A stretch of 64,000 nucleotides of DNA, from the NCBI RefSeq assembly GCF_007991455.1, contig NZ_BJYJ01000011.1, positions 47,918 to 111,917 of the forward strand, in the 5' to 3' direction. The translations under genes and the position numbers were made by a program. This DNA comes from Chryseobacterium hagamense. GTDB taxonomy: Bacteria > Bacteroidota > Bacteroidia > Flavobacteriales > Weeksellaceae. The notes beneath the pieces were generated by a model, which did not search any database, was not told the origin of the DNA, and saw nothing but the letters and a program-made list of their open reading frames with translations. Of this stretch, positions 43,488 through 51,777 are shown in pieces (the stretch's first letter is position 1; each line of letters opens with the position of its first letter).

Positions 43488-44618
43488 TTAAAGATTTCCT
43501 CTTTTTTCCTGCTCTCTTTCCAGGGCTTCAAATAACGCTTTGAAGTTTCCTGCCCCGAAGCTCTGGGCCCCGTGTCTCTCAATAATTTCGAAGAACAGGG
43601 TAGGACGGTCTTCTACCGGTTTTGTAAAGATCTGTAACAGATACCCTTCTTCATCATGATCGATCAGGATTCCAAGGTCCTGCAGTTTTTTAAGATCTTC
43701 ATCAATAGGTCCCACTCTTTCAGGAACCATATCGTAATACGCTTCCGGCGGAGCGGAAAGGAATTCCACACCACGTTTCTTCAGTTCGGTTACGGTATGG
43801 ATGATGTCTTTGGTAGCCACGGCAATGTGCTGTACGCCTTCCCCTTCGTAGAAATCAAGGTATTCTTCCACCTGGGATTTCTTTTTACCTTCGGCCGGTT
43901 CATTGATCGGGAATTTGGCAAATCCGTTTCCGTTGGACATTACTTTGGACATTAAGGCAGAATATTCGGTATTGATCTGCTTATCGTCAAAAGAAAGGAT
44001 GTTTACAAACCCCATTACTTTTTCGTACCATTCCACGGTAGGGATCATGCGGTCCCAGTCTACGTTTCCTACGCAGTGGTCAACATACAGAAGCCCGGCC
44101 TCTTCAGGCTGGTACTTGCTTTCCCACTTTTCGTAACCCGGCATGAAGGCACCGTTGTAATTTTTTCTCTCCACAAACATGTGTACCGTTTCGCCATAGG
44201 TATAGATTCCGGACATTCTTACTTCACCATGCTCATCCGTTAAGGTAACCGGCTCCAGATAAGGTTTTCCGCCTCTTTTCGTGGTTTCCTCAAAAGCGGA
44301 ATAGGCATCATCTACCCAAAGCGCCAGGATTTTTACCCCGTCGCCGTGTTTCTTTACGTGCTCATTAATCGGGGAATCGGATTTAAGCCCGGTAGTAAGC
44401 ACCAATCTGATTTTTCCCTGCTGAAGAACATACGATGCACGGTCTCTCACGCCTGTTTCAGGTCCTGCATACGCTACAGACTGAAATCCGAAAGCGGTCT
44501 TGTAATAATGCGCGGCCTGCTTGGCATTCCCTACATAAAACTCAATATAATCGGTACCGTTGATCGGCAAAAAATTCTCTGCCTGAGCAATCTTTTCGGC
44601 AAATGTAAGTGTTGACAT
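43488..44618 (-). CDS. hpd: 4-hydroxyphenylpyruvate dioxygenase
   Basis: 376 residues, two vicinal-oxygen-chelate modules. The iron ligands are expected in YVDHCVGNV (His), VQHIAVATKDI (His) and TLFFEIIERHG (Glu). GAGNFKALFEALEREQEKRGNL forms the C-terminal gate helix. It converts 4-hydroxyphenylpyruvate to homogentisate, the substrate of HmgA. It is the first gene of the hpd-X-fahA row. Confidence 0.96.
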   Translation of the reverse strand: MSTLTFAEKIAQAENFLPINGTDYIEFYVGNAKQAAHYYKTAFGFQSVAYAGPETGVRDRASYVLQQGKIRLVLTTGLKSDSPINEHVKKHGDGVKILALWVDDAYSAFEETTKRGGKPYLEPVTLTDEHGEVRMSGIYTYGETVHMFVERKNYNGAFMPGYEKWESKYQPEEAGLLYVDHCVGNVDWDRMIPTVEWYEKVMGFVNILSFDDKQINTEYSALMSKVMSNGNGFAKFPINEPAEGKKKSQVEEYLDFYEGEGVQHIAVATKDIIHTVTELKKRGVEFLSAPPEAYYDMVPERVGPIDEDLKKLQDLGILIDHDEEGYLLQIFTKPVEDRPTLFFEIIERHGAQSFGAGNFKALFEALEREQEKRGNL

Positions 44619-44805
44619 ATTCTATTTTTACTTTTTATAATTAGGGTTGCAAATTACGAATTTATCCCTAATACGGAAAATATATACAAACAAACGTTAG
44701 GCAACCGTTCAAGATGCTTCATCACGCTGAGATTCGGTAGTCGGAAGGTCTTCCAGTTACGAAAGATGAATTATGAAAAGAACGGAGGAACGGACAAGGT
44801 TAGAC
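44619..44805. other. Intergenic stretch upstream of hpd, nothing further recognised
   Basis: Contains the hpd upstream region (a TAATTTGC close to the TAnnTTTG pattern near 44650) and no gene or RNA that I can support. Confidence 0.4.
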
Positions 44806-45122
44806 TTTAACACATAAGAAGCATAAGATTCAGATTTGAAAGCCTGCGCATATTTCAGATCACAGAAGAAGAAAATCAAAGATTTTCAATGGAGTTGTAC
44901 TTCATGTGGCTAAGCGGAGCAGAACCTATGCATCAGTATTACATTTAACTTTAAAAATTTACCACAAAAGCAACAAAAGCCTATTACCCTGCATAATAAA
45001 GTTTAATAGCCAGATGTTGAATAAGCAATCAAAAGCTCTTAAAAATCTTTGATTTTTATCTCATGTGATCTTAAATATTTTCAAAGCCGGAAACTTCTTT
45101 CATGTTTCTTATGTGTTAAAAA
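44806..45122. mobile_element. Gene-less relative of the GxxExxY element (inverted repeat pair)
   Basis: The left unit (44806-44890) reads TTTAACACATAAGAAGCATA, AGATCACAGAAGA and GAAAATCAAAGATTTTC. The right unit (45038-45122), on the other strand, reads TTTAACACATAAGAAACATG, AAGATCACATGAGA and AAAAATCAAAGATTTTT. Only about 145 bp with no gene lie between. It looks like a deletion derivative (MITE-like) of the unit at 40883-41482. It lies between hpd and the CoA-transferase gene. Confidence 0.6.
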
Positions 45123-45164
45123 TTTCTGCACGAATCCGTATTACCTGTGTGAGATCGGCTACAA

Positions 45165-46439
45165 TTATATCTTAAACCGTTCGTAAGCTGCTTTCTCCAG
45201 CATTTCCCGGTCGGCCGGATGGGCGATACTGATCAGTTCCTGGGCTCTTTGCTTCAGGTTTTTTCCATATAAGTAAGCAGTTCCGTACTCAGTTACCACC
45301 CAGTGGATATGTCCTCTGGTAGTTACAACTCCCGCTCCCTGTTTCAGGAAAGGAACAATCCTGGAAACACCTTTTTTTGTTCTTGAGGTGATGGCGATAA
45401 TAGGCTTTCCGTCTTCGCTCAGGGCTGCTCCCCGCATGAAGTCCATCTGTCCGCCGATCCCGCTGTACTGCATTGTTCCGATAGAGTCGGCGCAGACCTG
45501 TCCGGTGAGGTCGATTTCAATGGCCGAATTGATGGCCACCATCTTTTTGTTCCGCATGATGTTGATCGGAAAATTTACGTCGCTGACATCCTTGAAGGCA
45601 AACACAGTATTGTCATCCACATAATCGTACAGCCTTCTTGTACCGAAGCAGAAGCTGGTGATGGTTTTATTGTCGTTGTAGCCTTTGTATTTGTTGTTGA
45701 TCACGTCATTCCGGATCAGATCGATCACGCCGTCACTCAGCATCTCCGTATGGATTCCGAGATCTTTGTGGTTGTGCAGGCATTTCAGTACCGCATCCGG
45801 AATGGTTCCGATTCCCATTTGAAGAGTAGATCTGTCGTCGATCAGTTCCGCTACGTTTTTGCCCACTTCCATTTCTTCAGGACCTACTTTGGATCCGTAA
45901 TCTACGGTCGGCAGCTCTTCTTCATGCCATACCAGTTTATTGATCTTGCTGATATGGATCATCCCGTCACCGTGCGTTCTCGGCATCAGCGGATTAACGA
46001 TGGCTACAATGATCTTTGCCGTATCCACAGCGGCCCGGGCAACATCTACGGAAGTTCCCAAAGTGCAGAATCCGTGCTTATCCGGAGGGGAAACGGTAAT
46101 CAGGGCAACGTCCAGCGGCAGGATATTCTTTCTGAATAAAATCGGGATCTCACTCAGGAAAACCGGTACAAAATCCCCCCGCTCGGAATTGACGGCATCC
46201 CGCACCGGCGAGGAAACAAATAATGAGTTGACAAAAAACTTTCCGGCATATTCCGGTTTGGCGATTTCCACATTTCCCTGCTGGGTAATGGAAACCATTT
46301 CTACGTTGTCCAGGCGGTGGGCCTGTCTTGCCAGTTCGTCAATTAAATAATTGGGGGTACAGGCACTTCCGTGAAAAAAAACACGGTTGCCGCTTTTGAT
46401 GGTATAGATGGCTTCTTCTGCGCTGATGTATTGATCCAT
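45165..46439 (-). CDS. Acetyl-CoA hydrolase/acyl-CoA transferase family protein
   Basis: 424 residues. N-terminal EEAIYTIKSGNRVFFHGSACTP and C-terminal VVTTRGHIHWVVTEYGTAYLYGK are hallmarks of the acetyl-CoA hydrolase/transferase family. The active-site Glu is expected in the central TLQMGIGTIPDAVL region. QYSGIGGQMDFMRGA binds CoA. It probably exchanges CoA between acetate and a short-chain acid such as 4-hydroxybutyrate or succinate. Its position suggests use of the acetoacetate or fumarate products, but this is inferred. Confidence 0.87.
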   Translation of the reverse strand: MDQYISAEEAIYTIKSGNRVFFHGSACTPNYLIDELARQAHRLDNVEMVSITQQGNVEIAKPEYAGKFFVNSLFVSSPVRDAVNSERGDFVPVFLSEIPILFRKNILPLDVALITVSPPDKHGFCTLGTSVDVARAAVDTAKIIVAIVNPLMPRTHGDGMIHISKINKLVWHEEELPTVDYGSKVGPEEMEVGKNVAELIDDRSTLQMGIGTIPDAVLKCLHNHKDLGIHTEMLSDGVIDLIRNDVINNKYKGYNDNKTITSFCFGTRRLYDYVDDNTVFAFKDVSDVNFPINIMRNKKMVAINSAIEIDLTGQVCADSIGTMQYSGIGGQMDFMRGAALSEDGKPIIAITSRTKKGVSRIVPFLKQGAGVVTTRGHIHWVVTEYGTAYLYGKNLKQRAQELISIAHPADREMLEKAAYERFKI

Positions 46440-46552
46440 ATTAGATTGGGTTTGGATTACAGAGGTTTTCTTTTCTTAAAGATAGTTCATATTGTTTGGA
46501 TCCGGAGAAAACGGGCACAGATTTTTGTCATGTTTTAACTGAATATTTAAAT

Positions 46553-46587
46553 AAAAAAGACTGAATGCATTGCTTTCAGTCTTCTTT
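46553..46587 (-). terminator. Terminator of the 48-aa/DUF6169 pair
   Basis: On the minus strand GACTGAA and TTCAGTC flank a 9-nt loop and a run of six T follows. It lies 19 nt past the stop codon. Confidence 0.8.
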
Positions 46588-46605
46588 AATTTATGAATTT
46601 TCCGT

Positions 46606-47103
46606 TTACTTTTCTTCATTCAGAACATTTTCAATTTGAGTATAAATTTGAATAAGTTTCTCATAGTTCAAATTCTGCTTGTGAAACAAAAAAGAAGTAT
46701 AAAGCTTTTGAATTTCATTTTTGATATTAAATTTCATAATATTATCAATCTTAACAATCCAATTCTTGTAATCTGAATTCCTGTACCACATGTCAAAAAT
46801 TTCATGTCTTATTCTGGCTCTCTCATCTTCGTCAGAACAAACATAAATCAATGCATTTTCTGTCTTCTGAAAAAATCTCTCAATAATATGTTCAATAGTT
46901 TTAGAAACTTTTGTATCAAATGGTTCTAATTCATCTGTCGCTTTTTCTATAATTAACTGATATATGTTTGGAATTTCCTCACCTGAAATTGTAGAGAATA
47001 TTTCAACAACAACAAATGCAACTCTATAAAGGATATTGTTTTTCGTAGCGAAGTTATAAGTATTTGTAATAGAATCGAAAACATAATTATAATGGCTTTG
47101 CAA
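46606..47103 (-). CDS. DUF6169-like protein
   Basis: 165 residues. The start SHYNYVFDSITNTYNFATKNNILYRVAF and the later NIYQLIIEKATDELEPFDTKVSKTI follow the pattern I associate with DUF6169. A C-terminal helical part follows (LYTSFLFHKQNLNYEKLIQIY). No function is known. The frame opens with a TTG at 47103 inside the preceding 48-aa gene, a 17-nt overlap, and no ATG lies nearby. Base composition is much more AT-rich than hmgA or the CoA-transferase, which suggests acquisition. Confidence 0.7.
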   Translation of the reverse strand: MQSHYNYVFDSITNTYNFATKNNILYRVAFVVVEIFSTISGEEIPNIYQLIIEKATDELEPFDTKVSKTIEHIIERFFQKTENALIYVCSDEDERARIRHEIFDMWYRNSDYKNWIVKIDNIMKFNIKNEIQKLYTSFLFHKQNLNYEKLIQIYTQIENVLNEEK

Positions 47104-47233
47104 ACTTAATCCTCTTTTTGGTTAGTGTTTGGATTGAAGTTTTTCCTTTGATGTATGAGCATACCGCTTCTTTATCAGATATCATTTTTGATATTGATTT
47201 TATGACCGTTTCCTTTTTAATTTCTTTATTCAT
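47087..47233 (-). CDS. 48-residue small protein upstream of the DUF6169 gene
   Basis: The frame runs from an ATG at 47233: MNKEIKKETVIKSISKMISD, then KEAVCSYIKGKTSIQTLTKK and RIKFAKPL. It resembles small helical proteins seen in Bacteroidota ahead of similar genes (KG...LxxxxIKFAxPL ending), from memory. A TAACTTTG element at 47241-47248 stands 7 nt before the ATG. It overlaps the DUF6169 gene by 17 nt, so the two form a coupled pair. A toxin/antitoxin or regulator/effector role is possible but unproven. Confidence 0.6.
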   Translation of the reverse strand: MNKEIKKETVIKSISKMISDKEAVCSYIKGKTSIQTLTKKRIKFAKPL

Positions 47234-47240
47234 ACTTTTT

Positions 47241-47248
47241 CAAAGTTA
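47241..47248 (-). promoter_or_regulatory. -7 promoter element of the 48-aa/DUF6169 pair
   Basis: Minus strand TAACTTTG matches TAnnTTTG, 7 nt before the ATG at 47233, so any leader would be very short. Confidence 0.5.
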
Positions 47249-47301
47249 CAAAATATTTTTCAAAGGGTTATATTTCAAAATATTATGGCTGTATTTATAT
47301 A

Positions 47302-47339
47302 AAATAAACCTCATGAGTTTTCAACCACCTATGAGGTTT
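47302..47339 (-). terminator. Terminator of hmgA
   Basis: AAACCTCAT (47306-47314) and ATGAGGTTT (47331-47339) form a 9-bp stem. On the minus strand the tail after it is T-rich but interrupted. Confidence 0.65.
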
Positions 47340-47351
47340 ACGGGCTTATAC

Positions 47352-48539
47352 TTATTCCTGCAGACGGTCTTTCATGGTAGGATCTTCTTCATCCAGCCAT
47401 GAAGTCTTGTAAGAAGGATCTTCCACTTTCAAGGCTTCTTCCGTAATTTTCAGCGGACGGAACGGATCGACCATTACGGCATATTCCTCCGTAAATTTTT
47501 TTCCGATGCTGCGTTCCATCGCTCCCGGGTGTGGGCCGTGCACGATTCCTCCCGGATGCAGGGTGAAGTCCATCAGGTCGATATGGTTACGGCTCATGAA
47601 ATCCCCTTCGGTATAAAACAGTACTTCATCAGAGTCGATGTTCGAATGGTTGTAAGGTGCCGGAATTGCCTGCGGATGGTAATCGTACATTCTTGCACAG
47701 AAGGAACACACCACAAAATTATGGGCCTCAAAAGTCTGGTGAACCGGCGGCGGTTGATGGATCCTTCCCGTAATCGGTTCGAAATTCTTGATGTTGAATT
47801 TATAAGGATAAAAATACCCGTCCCATCCAACGACATCAAACGGATGGGTAGCATAGACGAAATCCGTAATCTGGTTTTCCTTTTTTACCTTGACTACAAA
47901 TTCTCCCCTCTCATCTTTCGGTGCTTTGTAAGCCGGTGCTACAATATCCCTTTCGCAGAACGGCGAATGCTCCAGCAGCTGGCCGAACTCATTCCGATAC
48001 CGTTTCGGCGTATAGATCGGAGAGTGGCTTTCCACGATGAAGAAAACCGTATCTTCAGAATGCAGCTCGATCTGGTAAATCGTCCCTCTCGGAATGATGA
48101 GGTAGTCGCCGACAGCAAACTCCAGGTCCCCGACAAATGTTTTCAGGATCCCGTTTCCGTTGTGGACAAACAGAAGCTCGTCGCATTCCGCATTCTTGTA
48201 AAAATAGTCCATGGATTTCCGTGGTTTGGACAGTCCCATTTTCAGGTCGTTGTTCACCATCAGGAATTTGCGGCTGTCCAGCACATCGTCTTCCGGGGTT
48301 ACATTCATCCCCTTGAACATTCTCGGAGTAACGTTTTTATCAACGGCAATCTTAGGTGACACATCTTTCGGCACTCCGATGGATTTGATCTGGGTAGGGC
48401 GGTGGATGTGGTACAGCAAAGAAGAAATTCCGTGGAATCCTTCCGTCCCGAAAAGCTGTTCATAATAGAATTTATCTTCCGGAGACTTGAAAACCGTATG
48501 CCTTTTTGGTGGGATATTTCCCGACTGATGATATCTCAT
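47352..48539 (-). CDS. hmgA: Homogentisate 1,2-dioxygenase
   Basis: 395 residues, cupin fold. DFTLHPGGIVHGPHPGAMERSIG carries the iron-site residues and the signature of the family. An early cupin part has DELLFVHNGNGILKTFVGDLEF. It opens the ring of homogentisate to maleylacetoacetate. A maleylacetoacetate isomerase gene, needed before FahA acts, is not in this window. A TACATTTG promoter element at 48562-48569 serves it. Confidence 0.94.
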   Translation of the reverse strand: MRYHQSGNIPPKRHTVFKSPEDKFYYEQLFGTEGFHGISSLLYHIHRPTQIKSIGVPKDVSPKIAVDKNVTPRMFKGMNVTPEDDVLDSRKFLMVNNDLKMGLSKPRKSMDYFYKNAECDELLFVHNGNGILKTFVGDLEFAVGDYLIIPRGTIYQIELHSEDTVFFIVESHSPIYTPKRYRNEFGQLLEHSPFCERDIVAPAYKAPKDERGEFVVKVKKENQITDFVYATHPFDVVGWDGYFYPYKFNIKNFEPITGRIHQPPPVHQTFEAHNFVVCSFCARMYDYHPQAIPAPYNHSNIDSDEVLFYTEGDFMSRNHIDLMDFTLHPGGIVHGPHPGAMERSIGKKFTEEYAVMVDPFRPLKITEEALKVEDPSYKTSWLDEEDPTMKDRLQE

Positions 48540-48561
48540 TTTACTTGTATATGTGGATTCT

Positions 48562-48569
48562 CAAATGTA
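48562..48569 (-). promoter_or_regulatory. -7 promoter element of hmgA
   Basis: Minus strand TACATTTG matches TAnnTTTG, 22 nt before the ATG at 48539. Confidence 0.55.
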
Positions 48570-48754
48570 ATAATTTTTAATGAAACGGAAAGATGATTTG
48601 TTTAACCGCAAAGGCCGGAATGGTTTATTGAAATGAAAGGTAAATACTGAATATATTTTAAGGGGGAAAGCTTGCTAAAATAAATTGAAATCAGAATCGG
48701 TTAAATTTTTTGACTGTAAGGCGGAAGTTGGATATAAATAAAGAATAATCAGAG

Positions 48755-49090
48755 CATAAATTTGCTCCGGAGGAGCAATATCTGTGAGATAAGAAAGATT
48801 TTCAGTCAATAGGCACGCCGTAGGGGTGCTATTATACCAAGCTGATAGGCTGCGGAAAGAGATAGAACTCCGCCGGAGTTCAATTCTATTTGCTGTTCTT
48901 GTCTTGCTACACAGATAGTATTCCTACGGAATATTTAGATGATTTTTGACAAAATTTGTAGTAGAGATAGGTTCACCATTAAAAATTAACCTTTTGTCTT
49001 GCGACCAAATTCTGCGTATTGTAAAGGAAAAATCCTTGTATGCATCATATTAAAATAAATAATCAGCTTTTTAATTAAAAATTCAGCCTG
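48755..49090 (+). repeat. Tandem ~336-bp triple-hairpin repeat, unit 1
   Basis: Three palindromes occur in order: GCTCCGGAGGAGC (48764-48776), GCACGCCGTAGGGGTGC (48813-48829) and GAACTCCGCCGGAGTTC (48865-48881). An AT-rich half follows that contains GTTCACCATTAAAAATTAAC. The next 340 bp repeat the same order. No gene is present. Such palindrome sets resemble dispersed intergenic repeats of Bacteroidota. Confidence 0.8.
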
Positions 49091-49430
49091 TATAAATTTG
49101 CTCCGGAGGAGCAATATCTGTGTAGAAAAGAAAGATTTTTAGTCGGTCGGCACGCCGTAGGTGTGCTATTATATCAACTGGTATGCTGGAAAGAGATAGA
49201 ACTCCGCCGGAGTTCAATTCTATGCACTACACTTGTTGCTGCACAGATGGTTATCCCTAATGGAATATGTAGATAATTCTTTGATAAAATTTACATCAAA
49301 GGCAGGGTTACTATTAAAAATTAACGATTTACCATCTGCTTTTGCAACCTGATTTATGTGTAATTTTTAAGGAAAGATCCTTGCGTACATCATGTTAGAG
49401 GTAATCAATCAGCATTTTAAATAAATTTCA
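49091..49430 (+). repeat. Tandem ~336-bp triple-hairpin repeat, unit 2
   Basis: A diverged copy of unit 1 with the same three palindromes. The first and third are unchanged in their stems; the second has lost one G (GCACGCCGTAGGTGTGC). The unit ends 25 nt before the palindrome upstream of the TonB receptor gene. Confidence 0.8.
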
Positions 49431-49455
49431 AATTAAAGTTTTTCCTTTAAAAAAT

Positions 49456-49479
49456 AATTGTTAGCTTTGTCTAACAATT
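49456..49479. promoter_or_regulatory. Inverted repeat overlapping the TonB receptor promoter (candidate DtxR/MntR-type operator)
   Basis: AATTGTTAG-CTTTGT-CTAACAATT, perfect 9-bp arms. It contains TTAG-N6-CTAA, the half-site layout of DtxR/MntR-family operators, and covers the -7 element TAGCTTTG (49462-49469). The receptor ATG follows 9 nt later. A repressor bound here would block transcription. The regulator is not encoded in the window. Confidence 0.5.
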
Positions 49480-49487
49480 TTAATTTC

Positions 49488-51569
49488 ATGAAACAAATAT
49501 TACTTTTGGTTGTTTTGTTTTCCACTTTCTGTTCCTCTCAGGAACCGGACAGTCTGAATACAAACCAATCTTTAAAAGCAGATTCGTCGGGAAGTCAGAA
49601 GAAAAAAGAAATTAAAATAAAGGATATTGACGATGTCGTCATCACCGGATCCCTAAAGCCGGTCAGCTGTTCCAAAAGTCCCGTAGCAGTGGAAATCTAC
49701 AGCCAGAAATTCTTCCGGAAAAACCCGACGCCCAGTATTTTTGAATCCATTGCCATGGTAAACGGCGTAAAACCTCAGCTCAACTGTTCGGTGTGCAACA
49801 CGGGCGACATCCACATCAACGGGCTGGAAGGGCCTTACACCATGATCCTGATCGACGGGATGCCTATTGTGAGTTCACTTTCCACCGTCTATGGATTAAG
49901 CGGAATCCCGAACAGCCTCGTCGAAAGGATTGAAGTCGTAAAAGGCCCGGCTTCTTCGATCTACGGTTCTGAAGCCATGGGCGGCGTCATCAACATCATT
50001 ACCAGAAATACCCTGACCGCTCCGAAATTCAGCGTCGACCTGATGACTACGACCTGGAACGAAAATAATGTGGATCTTTCAGCAAAATTTAATCTGGGCA
50101 AAAAAGCAGCATCGCTAGTAAGCCTCAACTATTTTAATGCTACCCAGAGATTCGATGAAAACCATGACAATTTTACAGATGGTGCCTTACAGAACCGGAT
50201 GTCAATATTCAACAAATGGAATTTCAAACGGAAAGAAAACCGGCAGGCCGGCTTTGCCCTTCGGTACCTGTATGAAGACCGTTTCGGCGGGGAAATGCAA
50301 TGGAACCGGTCCTGCCGCGGGAGTGATCAGGTCTACGGCGAAAGTATTTACACCAACAGGGTAGAAGCGTTCGGGATGTATGAGTGGCCGTTGAAAGAGA
50401 ATATCATGACCCAGTTTTCCTATAATTTCCATGACCAGAATTCTTTTTACGGAGACCATCATTTTCTGGCCATCCAGAAAGTGGCCTTTGCACAGACGTA
50501 TTGGGATAAAAAGCTGGGTAAGCACGATCTTATTTTAGGAGTCACCATCAAAAGAACCTTCTATGATGATAACACTCCCGGCACCTTATCTGCCGACGGT
50601 TTCCAGAACGAACCGATGAAGTCGCCGATTTTCGGGGCTTTTGTCCAGGATCAGTGGGAAGTCAATGAAAAAAATACGTTGTTACTCGGATACCGTCTGG
50701 ATTATGATAAAATCCATCATGCCATTCATTCGCCGCGTTTTGCCTGGAAGTTTTCCCCGAATCCTTATCATACGCTGCGGTTCAATTTCGGAACGGGCTT
50801 CCGGGTGGTCAACCTGTTTACGGAAGACCATGCTGCTCTGACGGGTTCCCGGGAAGTGGTGATCCAATCTGAACTGAAGCCGGAACGATCGGTCAATGGA
50901 AACCTGAACTATATCTGGAAGATTCCGGCGGGTGACCGGCTGATCAATCTGGACGCTTCGGCTTTCTATACTTATTTCAGCAATAAAATTGTCGGGGATT
51001 TCGATACCGATCCGGGAAAGATCATTTACGACAACCTTCGCGGATACGGAATTTCGAGGGGGGCTTCGTTAAATGTGGATTACAGTTTCAGTTTTCCGCT
51101 GAGCATGAATGCAGGCGTAACCTATCTTGATGTTTACCAGAAATTTGATGATGAAAGGGAAAAATCGCAGCAGCTGCATGCCCCGAAATGGAGCGGAACC
51201 TACAACCTGACTTACCGGTTTCCGAATGATCTGGCCATTGATTTTACCGGCCAGTTTTACGGCCCGATGCGGCTCCCGGTATTGCCCGACGATTACCGCC
51301 CGGAATATTCTCCCTGGTATTCCCTGGCCAATATCCAGGTTTCCAAAAGTTTCAGGTCCGGATTTGAAGTCTACTGCGGTGTCAAGAACCTTTTCAATTT
51401 TACCCCTAAAGATCCGCTGATGCGTCCTTTCGATCCGTTCGACCGGACTGTGAATGATCCGGTAACCAACCCGAACGGCTATACGTTCGATACAACCTAC
51501 GGTTATGCGCCGATGCAGAGAATCCGGGGATTCCTGGGCGTAAAGTATACTTTGAAGCAGATGAATTAA
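49488..51569 (+). CDS. TonB-dependent outer-membrane receptor
   Basis: 693 residues. Signal peptide about 1-18 (STFCSSQ), plug domain with the TonB-box-like DDVVITGS, LIDGMPIVSS and VEVVKGPASSIYGSEAMGGVINIIT-type motif, then a 22-strand barrel ending in RGFLGVKYTLKQMN. The plug has an unusual pair of cysteines (LNCSVCNTG) and another Cys near PVSCSKS, which may bind metal. It imports a ligand across the outer membrane. The TTAG-N6-CTAA operator suggests a metal or metal chelate. The start at 49488 gives the signal peptide. Confidence 0.93.
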   Translation: MKQILLLVVLFSTFCSSQEPDSLNTNQSLKADSSGSQKKKEIKIKDIDDVVITGSLKPVSCSKSPVAVEIYSQKFFRKNPTPSIFESIAMVNGVKPQLNCSVCNTGDIHINGLEGPYTMILIDGMPIVSSLSTVYGLSGIPNSLVERIEVVKGPASSIYGSEAMGGVINIITRNTLTAPKFSVDLMTTTWNENNVDLSAKFNLGKKAASLVSLNYFNATQRFDENHDNFTDGALQNRMSIFNKWNFKRKENRQAGFALRYLYEDRFGGEMQWNRSCRGSDQVYGESIYTNRVEAFGMYEWPLKENIMTQFSYNFHDQNSFYGDHHFLAIQKVAFAQTYWDKKLGKHDLILGVTIKRTFYDDNTPGTLSADGFQNEPMKSPIFGAFVQDQWEVNEKNTLLLGYRLDYDKIHHAIHSPRFAWKFSPNPYHTLRFNFGTGFRVVNLFTEDHAALTGSREVVIQSELKPERSVNGNLNYIWKIPAGDRLINLDASAFYTYFSNKIVGDFDTDPGKIIYDNLRGYGISRGASLNVDYSFSFPLSMNAGVTYLDVYQKFDDEREKSQQLHAPKWSGTYNLTYRFPNDLAIDFTGQFYGPMRLPVLPDDYRPEYSPWYSLANIQVSKSFRSGFEVYCGVKNLFNFTPKDPLMRPFDPFDRTVNDPVTNPNGYTFDTTYGYAPMQRIRGFLGVKYTLKQMN

Positions 51570-51611
51570 ACTTTAACCGAAGAATATTATCCACAAAAGC
51601 CACAAAAGCTC

Positions 51612-51695
51612 TTTAACACATGAGTCACATTAGATTTTAGTTGCTTGCGTTGCGCAAATTTTAGAGCACATAAGAAGAAAATCAAAGATTTTCAA
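51612..51695 (+). repeat. Solo half-unit of the GxxExxY-element terminal repeat
   Basis: TTTAACACATGAGTCACATT, AGAGCACATAAGA and GAAAATCAAAGATTTTC appear in the same order and spacing as in the ends at 40883 and 44806. It is preceded by CCACAAAAGCCACAAAAGC. No inverted partner is nearby. Confidence 0.65.
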
Positions 51696-51777
51696 TTCGG
51701 TACTGTGGCTGAGCGGAACTGAAGCCACTTTCAACCCGTCATCCGGTTTCAATCTTTACAAAGTCAAAAAATATTTT

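Noticed and set aside
46606..47103. Reading the 48-aa/DUF6169 pair as a proven toxin-antitoxin system
   Set aside because: The overlap and composition fit, but no toxin or antitoxin fold is recognisable; kept only as a possibility.
48755..49430. Tandem repeats considered as a CRISPR array
   Set aside because: Only two units of about 336 bp exist, they have diverged along their length, there are no short spacers, and no cas genes are nearby.
49456..49479. The TonB promoter palindrome considered as a Fur box
   Set aside because: It lacks the GATAAT-type repeats of Fur sites; the TTAG-N6-CTAA spacing fits the DtxR/MntR type better.
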